59,990 nt of DNA from Myxococcales bacterium UBA1238 (GTDB lineage: Bacteria; Myxococcota_A; Bradymonadia; UBA7976; UBA1532). The position numbers and the translations under genes were made by a program. A model generated the notes under the pieces. That model had not been told where the DNA came from. It worked only from the letters and a program-made list of their open reading frames with translations, and did not search any database. This document shows positions 8,653-17,208 of this stretch, piece by piece (within the stretch, counting starts at the first letter, position 1; each line of letters opens with the position of its first letter). Where the stretch lies: NCBI GenBank assembly GCA_002309015.1, contig DBWM01000063.1, positions 1-59,990 on the forward strand, read 5' to 3'.

Positions 8653-10188
8653 ATGAACCGATTTTTAAGCTTAGTTCTTTTGGTTTGCGCGCTGTTCGGT
8701 CTTTCTGCACCGGCCTCCGCCCAAATCTTTCGCTATCCCGAAGATACGCGGCCCGCATCGCTTTTGCCTTTCTTTGCAGAGGACATGAGCTCGGTGCGCA
8801 TGGTCGAACTGATTTTTGAATCGCTGGTGTTCATCAATAAACGCGGCGATGTGGAAGGTGGACTGGCGACCGGCTGGGAAGTTGCGCCCGATAAGCAGAG
8901 CATCCGCTTTACGCTGCGCGAGGGCGTTCAATGGCACGACGGGAAGCCGTTTACGGCCGAAGATGTGGCGTTTACCGTTCACGCGGCTCAGGATCCCCAA
9001 ACCATCTTCAATGCCAAGGGCAAGTATAAATTCATCACCGAGGTGCAGGTCGAAGGCCGTTTCAGCATTCGCTTCAAGTTCGACAAGCCCATCAACGAGC
9101 CTGAGCGCCGTTTCACCTTTAAAATCATCCCCAAGCACGCCTTCAGCGGTACGGCCATCAGCCGCAAGGATGCCTTCAGCCGCAAGCCCATCGGCACCGG
9201 CGTTTACATGGTCAGCAAATACAGCCTGCGTTCAGTTTCGCTGCAAATCTTCCCCAACTATTGGGGACAGGCCAAAATCACGGGCATCCTGATGCAGCAT
9301 ACGCCCGATAAGTCCGCTCAAATCAACCTGTTGCAATATTCGGGAACCAAGTCCGGCGTGCAGGCGGTCGTGTTCGTGCCCCCGAAGAACATCCCGCTTT
9401 TTGAAAACAGCGATTCTGTGGTTTTGGAGCCTTATCACACGGTTTCCTGGTGGTATATGGCTTACAATCACAACAATCCTTCGCTGGCGAACCGGGCGGT
9501 GCGCGAGGCGCTGGCTTACGCGATCAACCGCGAAGAGCTCCTGGAAGCCAACCTGGGGCGCGGCGATGTGTTGAGCGGTCCGTTTACGGAATCGAGCCCA
9601 TTCTATAATTTTGAGGTCGAACCGCGCGCATATGACGAGCAGCGTGCAGCGCAAATCCTGGAGAGCGCGGGATACAAGCTTCAGAACGGTATTCGCCAAA
9701 AAGGTAAAGAAAAACTGGAGTTTAGATTCGTTCTCGATAAGGAGCTGGCCAGCAATCAATCGCTGTTTTTGGGGATTCAGGCGCAGTTAAAGAAGATCGG
9801 CGTGTCGGTCAAGCCGCAGTATGTGGATCACGCGCGCTATCGTGAACTGGTCTTCAGCCAGGACAACTTCGATTTGACGCTGAACGTCTGGTCTTTCGAG
9901 GAAGTGGAGGATGTTTACCCCTTGTTCCATTCCAAGGGCGTCATGAACTTCATCCATTACCGCAACGCCGAGGTCGACAAGCTCCTCGATCAGGCCAAGG
10001 GCATGCACGATTACAAGCAATACAAGGAAGCCATGAAGCGCCTCCACGCCATGCTCGACAAGGATTTGCCCTATTTCTTCCTGTGGTCGCTGGACTTGTA
10101 TTCGGGCATCTCCAAGCAGGTCAAGAACGTCTTCATTCAGCCTTACTACTATTTCACTTCATTTAAGGAGTGGGAGTTGAATCCTTGA
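8653..10188 (+). CDS. Periplasmic oligopeptide-binding protein (SBP_bac_5)
   Basis: A 511-residue periplasmic substrate-binding protein of the DppA/OppA family. I start at ATG 8653, which gives a textbook signal peptide cleaved after APASA (residue 23); an upstream in-frame ATG at 8596 would bury the signal. Family landmarks: VELIFESLVF, GGLATGWEVAPD, FTLREGVQWHDGKPFTAEDV (residues about 85-105), RKPIGTGVYMVSKY, the region NRAVREALAYAINREELL and the C-terminal DLPYFFLWSLD. Length is typical. It delivers peptides (or peptide-like ligands) to the permeases encoded next, and its stop overlaps the TTG start of the first permease. Confidence 0.92.
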   Translation: MNRFLSLVLLVCALFGLSAPASAQIFRYPEDTRPASLLPFFAEDMSSVRMVELIFESLVFINKRGDVEGGLATGWEVAPDKQSIRFTLREGVQWHDGKPFTAEDVAFTVHAAQDPQTIFNAKGKYKFITEVQVEGRFSIRFKFDKPINEPERRFTFKIIPKHAFSGTAISRKDAFSRKPIGTGVYMVSKYSLRSVSLQIFPNYWGQAKITGILMQHTPDKSAQINLLQYSGTKSGVQAVVFVPPKNIPLFENSDSVVLEPYHTVSWWYMAYNHNNPSLANRAVREALAYAINREELLEANLGRGDVLSGPFTESSPFYNFEVEPRAYDEQRAAQILESAGYKLQNGIRQKGKEKLEFRFVLDKELASNQSLFLGIQAQLKKIGVSVKPQYVDHARYRELVFSQDNFDLTLNVWSFEEVEDVYPLFHSKGVMNFIHYRNAEVDKLLDQAKGMHDYKQYKEAMKRLHAMLDKDLPYFFLWSLDLYSGISKQVKNVFIQPYYYFTSFKEWELNP

Positions 10189-11153
10189 AGCGCATTTTCC
10201 TGGCTCTGTTGCGCCGCATTTTAGGTGGGTTTGCGCTCCTTTTGGGGGCGAGCTTTATCATTTATATGACGGTGCGGGCAGCGCCGGGGGATGCGATCGA
10301 TGCGATCAGCCCGATGGGCACGCCGCCTGAGGTAAAAGCGCAGCTGATGGCGGAATTCGGGCTCGATCGCGGGCCTCTTGCGGGCTACGGGGTGTGGGCG
10401 CTCCGCTCATTATGCGGGGATTTTGGGGATTCCCTGGTGTTTGCGCCGGGTGAACGGGTGATGGCGGTGGCGTTACCGGCGTTTGGACGCACGTTGCTCC
10501 TCGCGGGCGGGGCGTTGCTGGTGTGTTTATGCTTTGCTCTCCTCTGGGCTGCCTGTAATCCCGGGGGATCCAGGCGTTCTCAACTGCTGGGGGCATCTTT
10601 GTACGGGGTGACTTCGGCGCCTTCGTTCGTGATTGCGGTGGCGTTCGCGCAGGCAGTCAACGAGTTGGTCTACCGGCTGGTGGACGCCCGCGGCTTTGTG
10701 ACGCCTTCCTGGTACCCGATACCCATCGCATGTTCATCGATGATGCCCTATTTGTTCGCCGGGATAACGTTGATTTTATCGGATGGATTGCTGATCGACC
10801 TGGTGAATTACCTGCGATCCGAGTTGCAGGCTTTGCGTCGCTCTCCGTTTATTGCGGCGATCAGAGCGAAGGGGGCCCGTGTCACGGGGCATCTGCTGAA
10901 GAACATGGTGGTGCCCATCTTATCCGCCTATGCGTCAAGACTGCCTGTGGTGTTGGGGGGCGTCGTCATCGTGGAGTATGTGTTCACCCTCGACGGTGCG
11001 GGCTATGTTCTCCTGGAGGCTTCGAAGAATCGCGATTTCCCGATGGTGGTCGGTCTCAGCGTGTTGTTCACGGCTTTGGTGATTCTGGTCAACATCATCT
11101 CCGATGTGGTGAAGGGTTGGCTCGATGCGCGGGAGGTGGCTCATGGGGGGTGA
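10185..11153 (+). CDS. Oligopeptide ABC transporter permease, DppB/OppB type
   Basis: A 322-residue inner-membrane permease. The TTG at 10185 overlaps the upstream TGA and has GGGAG (10172-10176) eight bases before it; an in-frame GTG at 10170 is the alternative. The N-terminus carries the DppB signature (LGASFIIYMTVRAAPGDA) and the 'E-FGLDRG' segment. Six transmembrane helices follow, and the cytoplasmic EAA-loop reads IAAIRAKGARVTGHLLKNM. The family's 'VxVExVFxLxGxG' motif appears as VVIVEYVFTLDGAGY. It overlaps the following permease gene by 11 bp, as expected for a tightly coupled ABC operon. Confidence 0.88.
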   Translation: MKRIFLALLRRILGGFALLLGASFIIYMTVRAAPGDAIDAISPMGTPPEVKAQLMAEFGLDRGPLAGYGVWALRSLCGDFGDSLVFAPGERVMAVALPAFGRTLLLAGGALLVCLCFALLWAACNPGGSRRSQLLGASLYGVTSAPSFVIAVAFAQAVNELVYRLVDARGFVTPSWYPIPIACSSMMPYLFAGITLILSDGLLIDLVNYLRSELQALRRSPFIAAIRAKGARVTGHLLKNMVVPILSAYASRLPVVLGGVVIVEYVFTLDGAGYVLLEASKNRDFPMVVGLSVLFTALVILVNIISDVVKGWLDAREVAHGG

Positions 11154-12009
11154 TCATCCATCGCAGGAATGCAAAGCGCCTTCTACCCCCGGTAGCAAGA
11201 AGCTGCGATCGCTGCCTTTGGGGTTGTACCTCAGTGGTGGGATCGTTGCCCTGGTGTTTTTGCTCGGTCTCATCGCCCCGTTGATCCCTTACGATCCGGC
11301 GGCGGCGGTCGATTACCAGAGGCAGTTGGCGGGGCCGTCCTGGAGTCACCTGTTGGGCTGCGATGGTCAGGGTCGCGACATCGCGCTGCGCATCGTCAAG
11401 GGGACGGAGGCGTTCTTTTGGCCGGGCATTCTGGCGATGACCATCGCCGTGATAGGGGGTGCGGCCTGTGGGGCATGCGCGGGATACATGCGGGGTTGGG
11501 TCGGACAAGCGGTGCGCGGGCTCATGCAACTGCTGGATACGCTCCCGAGACTCGTGTTCATCGTGCTGTTGTGCACCATACTTGACCCCGGAATGTATTT
11601 GATCGCGACCACTGCAGGGGTGTTGTTCATCCCAACCATCGCTGCAATCTGTCGTCGCAAGGTGGAGACGCTGGCATCCGAAGACTACATCCTGGCGCAT
11701 ATCGCCCATGGATTCCACCCCGCATGGATTTTGGGGTACCACATCCTGTGGTTGCAATGCCGTCCGCTGTTGATCCGGCAGGCCTGTACCGTCTTCAGTT
11801 ACGTGCTTTTCGTTGAGACTGCGCTGTCATACCTGGGGGATTACGGCGTTCAGGAACCCTGGCCCTCATGGGGTAACATGGTGGCACAGACGCGCGAAGG
11901 CGTGGGATTCTGGCCCTGGTTCGTACCGGCGGTCATGATCGTGGTGTCGATCGCAGCGCTCCTGGCGTTTGGAAACGCGATCGCGCGGCGCGAGGAGGCG
12001 ATGCGATGA
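11143..12009 (+). CDS. Oligopeptide ABC transporter permease, DppC/OppC type
   Basis: A 288-residue inner-membrane permease, second half of the DppBC heterodimer. ATG 11143 follows GGGAGG and overlaps the upstream gene. After a short cytoplasmic N-terminus the first helix is followed by PLIPYDPAAAVD and then LLGCDGQGRDIALRIVKG, the DppC signature (normally 'GTDxxGRDxxSRxxxG'). Here GTD is replaced by GCD. The EAA region (LASEDYILAHIAHGFHPAWIL) is recognisable but diverged, and VETALSYLGDYGVQEPWPSWGNM matches the conserved C-terminal segment. It ends in an ATGA overlap with the first ATPase gene. Confidence 0.86.
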   Translation: MGGDHPSQECKAPSTPGSKKLRSLPLGLYLSGGIVALVFLLGLIAPLIPYDPAAAVDYQRQLAGPSWSHLLGCDGQGRDIALRIVKGTEAFFWPGILAMTIAVIGGAACGACAGYMRGWVGQAVRGLMQLLDTLPRLVFIVLLCTILDPGMYLIATTAGVLFIPTIAAICRRKVETLASEDYILAHIAHGFHPAWILGYHILWLQCRPLLIRQACTVFSYVLFVETALSYLGDYGVQEPWPSWGNMVAQTREGVGFWPWFVPAVMIVVSIAALLAFGNAIARREEAMR

Positions 12010-12905
12010 GGCCTTTACTTCGAGTCCGCGATTTGACGGTGGTATTCGACACGGCAGAGGGTCAGCGCAAAGTTGTGGACGGGGTTAGTTTCGCCGTGGG
12101 AATGGGCGAAACATTGGGGATTCTGGGGGAGTCCGGGAGTGGGAAGACCATTTCCAGCTCTGCAGTGCTCGGTCTCATCGATGATACACCCGGAGTCTGC
12201 GGTGGAGAGATTGTTTTCACCCAGGGTGATCATGAGATTTCGTTGTTGGAAGGACTCGATACCTGCGTGACACAGCGCCCCGACGGTTTGTATGTAAAGG
12301 ACAACCGCCGGTGGATGCAGCATGTACGCCGTGTAATGACCCCTATATGGGGGTGTGGAATGACGGCGGTGTTTCAAAATCCCCGTCAATGCCTCGACCC
12401 ATTGGAGCGCATCGGTGCGCAGGTAGAGGAGTCCGTGGGGTTAGCAGCGCCTCACCTGACTGCGGCAGAGCGTATGCAGGCGGCATTGGACTGGTTGCAA
12501 AAAGTGCAGATGCGTGACCCCCTGCGTGTGTACCGCAGTTATCCGCATGAATTGTCCGGGGGGATGTGTCAGAGGGCGATGATCGCGATCGCGTTGGCAC
12601 GTCACCCGGCGTTATTGATTGCGGATGAACCGACGACGGGACTCGATACCACCGTGAGAGCAGAGATCGTCGCGCTGTTTCACAGCCTCATACAGGAGTC
12701 GCAGGCGTCGATGATCTATATTTCGCATGATATCCGCGAGGTATTGTATCTGGCCTCACGTGTGATCGTCATGCGATCCGGGCGTGTGTTGGAGGAAGCC
12801 ACTTCGGAAGACCTGCTCTTAGGGCGTGGTACACGTCATCCCTACACGGCAACGTTGCTTCATGCGGCGGATCTACCCACCGGCCAGGTGAGTGAGACGG
12901 TATAG
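12006..12905 (+). CDS. Oligopeptide ABC transporter ATP-binding protein, DppD type
   Basis: A 299-residue ABC ATPase. Walker A GESGSGKT is at residues 41-48, the Q-loop at VFQNPRQCLDPL (about 122-133), the signature LSGGMCQR at 183-190 and Walker B LLIADEP at 203-209, with the switch His in ISHDI. Between Walker A and the Q-loop there is a longer insert than usual (about residues 75-118, containing VTQRPDGLYVKDNRR), and the typical C-terminal Cys cluster is absent, so the protein is slightly shorter than DppD proteins. It hydrolyses ATP on the cytoplasmic side for the DppBC-like permease pair. ATGA overlap with the permease gene. Confidence 0.88.
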   Translation: MRPLLRVRDLTVVFDTAEGQRKVVDGVSFAVGMGETLGILGESGSGKTISSSAVLGLIDDTPGVCGGEIVFTQGDHEISLLEGLDTCVTQRPDGLYVKDNRRWMQHVRRVMTPIWGCGMTAVFQNPRQCLDPLERIGAQVEESVGLAAPHLTAAERMQAALDWLQKVQMRDPLRVYRSYPHELSGGMCQRAMIAIALARHPALLIADEPTTGLDTTVRAEIVALFHSLIQESQASMIYISHDIREVLYLASRVIVMRSGRVLEEATSEDLLLGRGTRHPYTATLLHAADLPTGQVSETV

Positions 12906-12918
12906 AGGGGGGTGAGAG

Positions 12919-13989
12919 GTGAGTGATCAGCAGCCATTGGTAGAAGCACACGATGTGGTCAAGCGGTTTAAAACGCGATCACTCTTCGGATCAGGGGTGG
13001 ATGTATGCGCTCTCGATCATGTGAGCCTCAATCTCTACCCGGGTGAAACGGTCGCGCTGATCGGGGAATCGGGATCTGGCAAGACGACATTGGGCAAGAT
13101 CCTGCTGCGACTTTGTCCGCTCACCTCGGGGACGGTGCGTTTCAACGGTGTGGATTTGTTTAGCATGGGGGCATCGGAGCTGCGGCAGGCGCGTCGCGAG
13201 TTTCAGATGATCTTCCAAAACCAGCTTGCAAACCTGCATCCCAGGTTGACCGTGGGTGAGATGCTCGATGAATCGTTGCGGTTGCATCGTCCCGAGTTGG
13301 ATCAGGCTGCAAGACAGGCGCAAATCGAGGCATTGCTGGGGGAGGTAGGGCTCGTCGACAAGCTGAATGTGCGTCCTGCACGGCTGTCGGGAGGGGAGCG
13401 CAGGCGTGTGGGGCTGGCGCGCATCCTGGCAACGCGGCCTAAGCTGGTGATCGCCGATGAACCCACCAGCGGACTTGATGCGGCGATCAAGCTGCAGATG
13501 ATTTCACTCCTCAAGGATCTGAAGTCTCCCGAGACGACTTACCTGATCATCAGCCATGATTTGGGGCTTGTCAGGCGGATCGCGACACGGATCATCGTGT
13601 TATTGAAGGGGCGGATCGTTGAGGACTTTCCCGCATCACGGTTGGATGAGGGGTTCGAGCATCATCCATATACCCAACGACTGATGCATGCAGCGGATCT
13701 CTTTGATGCAAATGGCGATCGAAGGGCTCACAAGGCGCCCTCTGTGGTTGAAGAGGGCTTCCTGGATGGTCGGACAGACGCCATTTTAAATGCGGAAGGC
13801 TGCGTATACGCCTGTGATTGCCAGCGTGGATCAGATTTGAACCTCATTCACAGGTGTGCAAAGGAGCGGCCTCCACTTGTTGAGGTGGCATTGGGACACC
13901 GACTAGCCTGCTTCGCAGCAGCGAAAGAGGGCATGTCCACCCCGGATAATGCGCCTTCAACGGATGAAACGTTAAAGGAGAAGGTATGA
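12919..13989 (+). CDS. Oligopeptide ABC transporter ATP-binding protein, DppF type, with C-terminal Cys cluster
   Basis: A 356-residue ABC ATPase starting at GTG 12919, behind a G-rich Shine-Dalgarno. Walker A GESGSGKT is at 49-56, the Q-loop IFQNQLANLHPRLTVGEML at 98-116, the signature LSGGERRRVGLARIL at 156-170, Walker B LVIADEP at 176-182 and the switch ISHDLG at 211-216. The C-terminal oligo_HPY-type extension carries cysteines 295, 299, 301, 313 and 331. In the related DppD/OppD subunits a C-terminal Cys set ligates a [4Fe-4S] cluster; here the cluster-like set is on the second ATPase while the first lacks it. It ends in an ATGA overlap with the next, non-transporter gene. Confidence 0.88.
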   Translation: MSDQQPLVEAHDVVKRFKTRSLFGSGVDVCALDHVSLNLYPGETVALIGESGSGKTTLGKILLRLCPLTSGTVRFNGVDLFSMGASELRQARREFQMIFQNQLANLHPRLTVGEMLDESLRLHRPELDQAARQAQIEALLGEVGLVDKLNVRPARLSGGERRRVGLARILATRPKLVIADEPTSGLDAAIKLQMISLLKDLKSPETTYLIISHDLGLVRRIATRIIVLLKGRIVEDFPASRLDEGFEHHPYTQRLMHAADLFDANGDRRAHKAPSVVEEGFLDGRTDAILNAEGCVYACDCQRGSDLNLIHRCAKERPPLVEVALGHRLACFAAAKEGMSTPDNAPSTDETLKEKV

Positions 13990-14738
13990 AAGGCTTCGTT
14001 TTAGCGGGGCTACTCGGCTTTAGCATGGTGTACATACCGCATGTATCCACTGCAATGGCCGATGAACCCTATATAGACAACCTGGAGCAGGGGATCCTCT
14101 ACTTCAAGAGGGATGTATTTAAGCAGGCCAAAATCGAGCTAGACCGTGCATACAACAATGGTGGCTCGGAAGATTTTCGTGCGGTGTACTACAGGGCCTA
14201 TACCGATTATAAATTGTTGCTGTTAGAGCAAGCCTTTGAAATGTTGGCAAAGGCCAAAACACTGGCGCAATCCGATCGAGAAAAGTCGTCTGTAGAGGAA
14301 CTTGAGCGTGAGATGAAGTCTCTCTACGGTGCTGTCACCCTGTCGCCTGCTGAGGGTGAAAGCAATCAAAGGGGGAGAATCTTCTTCGAGTCCAAGACAG
14401 GCATCATCAACAAGGAGAAGAAGCAGCGTTTCCTGTCGATTAGGGAGCGTTTTCGCTCTATGGATGTAGAGTTGCCCATTACGGTCTACATGCCATATGG
14501 CGACTATTTGGCCAATAAGGTGCCGTTTTCCCTTGTAGAAGGGGAGCCTTCTCCGCGTATCGATATTTACTTGCAGATTCAAACTGCTGAGAGCTCGGCT
14601 TCCAGTGGTGGAATGAGCCCTTGGTGGCTGGTTGGAGTGGGTGGTCTGGCTGCGGTGGCAGCTGGTGTGGGTGCATATTTCCTCTTTACCGAAGACAACG
14701 AAGTAAGAACGGAGCGTTTACATGGCAATTTCGAATAA
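13986..14738 (+). CDS. Secreted TPR-like protein with C-terminal membrane helix
   Basis: A 250-residue protein beginning in an ATGA overlap with the ATPase gene. A signal peptide (MKGFVLAGLLGFSMVYIPHVSTAMA) precedes helices with TPR-like spacing (YFKRDVFKQAKIELDRAYNNG; YTDYKLLLLEQAFEMLAKAKTL), then a beta-rich segment (about 110-195) and a C-terminal hydrophobic helix WWLVGVGGLAAVAAGVGAYFLF (about 207-228) with a short charged tail. The same layout (TPR, PEGA-like part, C-terminal helix) recurs in myxobacterial envelope proteins. No enzymatic residues are seen. Translational coupling to a transporter ATPase suggests it works with that transporter, which is an inference. Confidence 0.75.
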   Translation: MKGFVLAGLLGFSMVYIPHVSTAMADEPYIDNLEQGILYFKRDVFKQAKIELDRAYNNGGSEDFRAVYYRAYTDYKLLLLEQAFEMLAKAKTLAQSDREKSSVEELEREMKSLYGAVTLSPAEGESNQRGRIFFESKTGIINKEKKQRFLSIRERFRSMDVELPITVYMPYGDYLANKVPFSLVEGEPSPRIDIYLQIQTAESSASSGGMSPWWLVGVGGLAAVAAGVGAYFLFTEDNEVRTERLHGNFE

Positions 14739-15915
14739 AAAGGTCTTAGCGTTTACCTGTCTGTCTCTCCTTCCTTGGGTGGCATCGGCTGAGGTCTCCC
14801 CGCCTAAGCTGGTTGCTGAGCGTGCGACGGCGCATTGCCAGATCCCAAGATGGTCTCCCGACGGTAAGAAGTTGGCTTTCGAGGTGTACTTGCCCAAGAA
14901 CGACAGCCGCGAGGTGTGGATCGCAACCCTGGGACCGGGCGATTCCAAGCTGTCAGAGGAAGAAGTCACCACGGGGAAGACGCAAACCAGCGATTTGTTG
15001 GGGGATCGCAAGGCCCCAGTGGTTGAGTTTGCGTGGGCACCCGACATGAAGATGCTCAGCAAGCCTTACGTTTTCTCGAGCATTGGACCGAAGAAGAACT
15101 TCGATCTGTTCGCCGATGGCAGCTGGCTTACCAACAACCCCGGTAATGATGGGCAACCCGACTGGTCGACGGACGGTCGCTACATTGCCTATACCTCGCA
15201 GCGCAAGGCATCTGGCGATGTGTACGCCCTTGATCTGCAGGGAGACTCCACGCCGATGCAGCTGACCTTCTGGCCCAGCGATACGGTTTACCGCCCGCGC
15301 TTTGCCGCACATACCAACCGATTGTTGTTCACACGCTCGCAAACCGGCAGCAAGGGGCAGAGCATTGGGGTTATCGACTTTGTGACGGACCCTAAACAGT
15401 CCGTACATATGGTCACCGAGTGGAACGGCGACGAGATCAGACCCGAATGGTCGCCCGACGGCACCAAGATTGCCTTCTTTGCAAACAAGGGGAACGCGAA
15501 TGACAAGGTGTACGACCTGTGGGTCATCGGTTCCGATGGCAAGAATCAGCTCAGACTGGCGCGCAATGTAGTCGTACCTGACTACACCGGCCCCGTGTGG
15601 ACCCCCGACAGCAGCACGATCTTGTTCGTTGCACAGGATTTTAAGAAGGACAACCCCGTGATGTTTGTCCGTGCCGACAATTCGGCGAAGGGTGTACTGG
15701 CTACCGGTACCGAGTTGAACTCTGATCTGGCCCTCTTTGCACAGGGTGACACCCTCCATCTGGCCTTCAAGGCCATTGGCCACAAGGGTGCAACCGAGAA
15801 AACCTGGGAGAGAATTTACGTAGTCACCTTTACAATGGCTGATCTCAAAGGATCAGCGCCTACTGCAGAGCCTGCACCTGCGGGCGATCCATCTGAAGAG
15901 GGTATGACTCCGTGA
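14722..15915 (+). CDS. Secreted TolB-like beta-propeller (PD40 repeats)
   Basis: A 397-residue periplasmic protein with signal MAISNKKVLAFTCLSLLPWVASA. The mature part is a WD40-like PD40 propeller: repeats of the W-S-P/T-D-G-(K/R)-x-(I/L)-A-(F/Y) type are clear at RWSPDGKKLAFEV, DWSTDGRYIAYTS, EWSPDGTKIAFFA and VWTPDSSTILFVA. These motifs are as in TolB, which couples the Tol-Pal system to envelope constriction, but the TolB N-terminal domain is missing, so I do not call it tolB. The C-terminal tail is Ala/Pro/Glu-rich. It overlaps the upstream gene by 17 bp and the downstream gene by a GTGA. Confidence 0.85.
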   Translation: MAISNKKVLAFTCLSLLPWVASAEVSPPKLVAERATAHCQIPRWSPDGKKLAFEVYLPKNDSREVWIATLGPGDSKLSEEEVTTGKTQTSDLLGDRKAPVVEFAWAPDMKMLSKPYVFSSIGPKKNFDLFADGSWLTNNPGNDGQPDWSTDGRYIAYTSQRKASGDVYALDLQGDSTPMQLTFWPSDTVYRPRFAAHTNRLLFTRSQTGSKGQSIGVIDFVTDPKQSVHMVTEWNGDEIRPEWSPDGTKIAFFANKGNANDKVYDLWVIGSDGKNQLRLARNVVVPDYTGPVWTPDSSTILFVAQDFKKDNPVMFVRADNSAKGVLATGTELNSDLALFAQGDTLHLAFKAIGHKGATEKTWERIYVVTFTMADLKGSAPTAEPAPAGDPSEEGMTP

Positions 15916-17177
15916 GTGCTCAACCGCGTTTCATGGCCCATATGAGGTTCAATACACCCATATGGGCCGCATCTATGCTCATCAAGGTGCTGTTACTCGG
16001 CTGCCTGTTGAACGTTGCATCCGCGAAAGCCCATGAATCCATGTATGCTCCATTGGGAATCTCGTGGGATATGGCGGCGATGAACGAAGAAAACAGCGCC
16101 TCCAAAGCTGTGGTGCTGATATTTGCGCGCAATGGAGGCAACCCCAACGCAGCGGTACGCATCGAACGCGACCTGCGAAACATGTTCGATTACGCGCATG
16201 GCCTCGACCCACAGGGTGATATACCGTCTATCCTTCCTGTAGAGCCGCGTTTCGACGTTGGCAATCTGAGCAAGGGCGAGCTCACAAAGGCTCGTATGCA
16301 TTTCGATAATGCCCAGCGCGCGCTGGAAGGCGGTGACTCCGACGAGGCAATGGAGCAACTCTTCCGTGCGGAGCGCTTTTACAACAAGGCGATCCCATAT
16401 TCCTCCGATACGGCGCTCCTGAGGGGGATATTCTTTTACTACTACCTGGCGAGACTGGCGGCCAAACAAGAGCAGCAATCCAACGACGCATACTGTGCAT
16501 ACGTTGCACTCACCCGTAATCTGGCGGGTAGCGTGGGGCCCATTGAGCAGTTCGAGCCGTTGGCAGACCGTTGCGGCCCAACATCGATTGCTGGTACGGG
16601 TGAGTTAAGGGTTACCTCTGATGTAGACGGGGCTCATGTATATGTGGATGACCGCCCTGTTGGAGTGGTAGGCGAGCGCATACCCTATGTGGATCCGTTT
16701 CTCCCGGCTGGACCGCACCTGATCGAGGTTCGCAAGAGCGGTTACGTGCGCTTCGGCACGCTCTTAACACTCCGTAAAGGGAAGACCGAATCGCTGCGAG
16801 CCCGTCTGAAACCCGCTAAGAACGTCAAAGATGAGTATTCGCCGCTGGCTGACATGGTGTATGAGGGCAAGAATGCATACAGCGAGGATTATATTGCAGA
16901 CTTGTTCTTCCAGATGGCTGAGCTGTATGGCGTAGGCACATTGGTTGTGGGGTATCTTTTACCCACTGGACCGGCGCGTGAACACCAGGTGAAGCTGACC
17001 TTGTTCAGCTTCAATGGCATGTTGAATACCCAATCTTACGTCTTTTCAGATGAAATGGATGCCCATCGCAAGGCTTTGCAATCTTATTGGCAAACGCAAT
17101 ACGGGCAACCTCTGGATCCTGAAGAGGCCCTTCCGACCCTTGAACGCTTTGCCCCCACCTTGTTTAAGGTAGAATAA
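15912..17177 (+). CDS. Secreted PEGA-domain protein
   Basis: A 421-residue exported protein; the GTG at 15912 overlaps the upstream TGA, and an internal ATG about seven codons on is a possible alternative. The hydrophobic segment MLIKVLLLGCLLNVASAKA is the likely signal. Residues about 120-220 are helical and TPR-like (KARMHFDNAQRALEGGDSDEA). Residues about 233-298 form a PEGA domain (GELRVTSDVDGAHVYVDD, then FLPAGPHLIEVRKSGYV), a beta-sandwich common in surface and S-layer-type proteins. The C-terminal 120 residues are mixed alpha/beta and unassigned. Context: last but one gene of the transporter-linked run. Confidence 0.8.
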   Translation: MSAQPRFMAHMRFNTPIWAASMLIKVLLLGCLLNVASAKAHESMYAPLGISWDMAAMNEENSASKAVVLIFARNGGNPNAAVRIERDLRNMFDYAHGLDPQGDIPSILPVEPRFDVGNLSKGELTKARMHFDNAQRALEGGDSDEAMEQLFRAERFYNKAIPYSSDTALLRGIFFYYYLARLAAKQEQQSNDAYCAYVALTRNLAGSVGPIEQFEPLADRCGPTSIAGTGELRVTSDVDGAHVYVDDRPVGVVGERIPYVDPFLPAGPHLIEVRKSGYVRFGTLLTLRKGKTESLRARLKPAKNVKDEYSPLADMVYEGKNAYSEDYIADLFFQMAELYGVGTLVVGYLLPTGPAREHQVKLTLFSFNGMLNTQSYVFSDEMDAHRKALQSYWQTQYGQPLDPEEALPTLERFAPTLFKVE

Positions 17178-17208
17178 ACCTCCGGCGCGCAACAAAGGGA
17201 GCCTGGAC

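Noticed and set aside
14722..15915. Calling the beta-propeller tolB
   Set aside because: The PD40 repeats fit, but the TolB N-terminal domain and a Tol-Pal gene context are missing.
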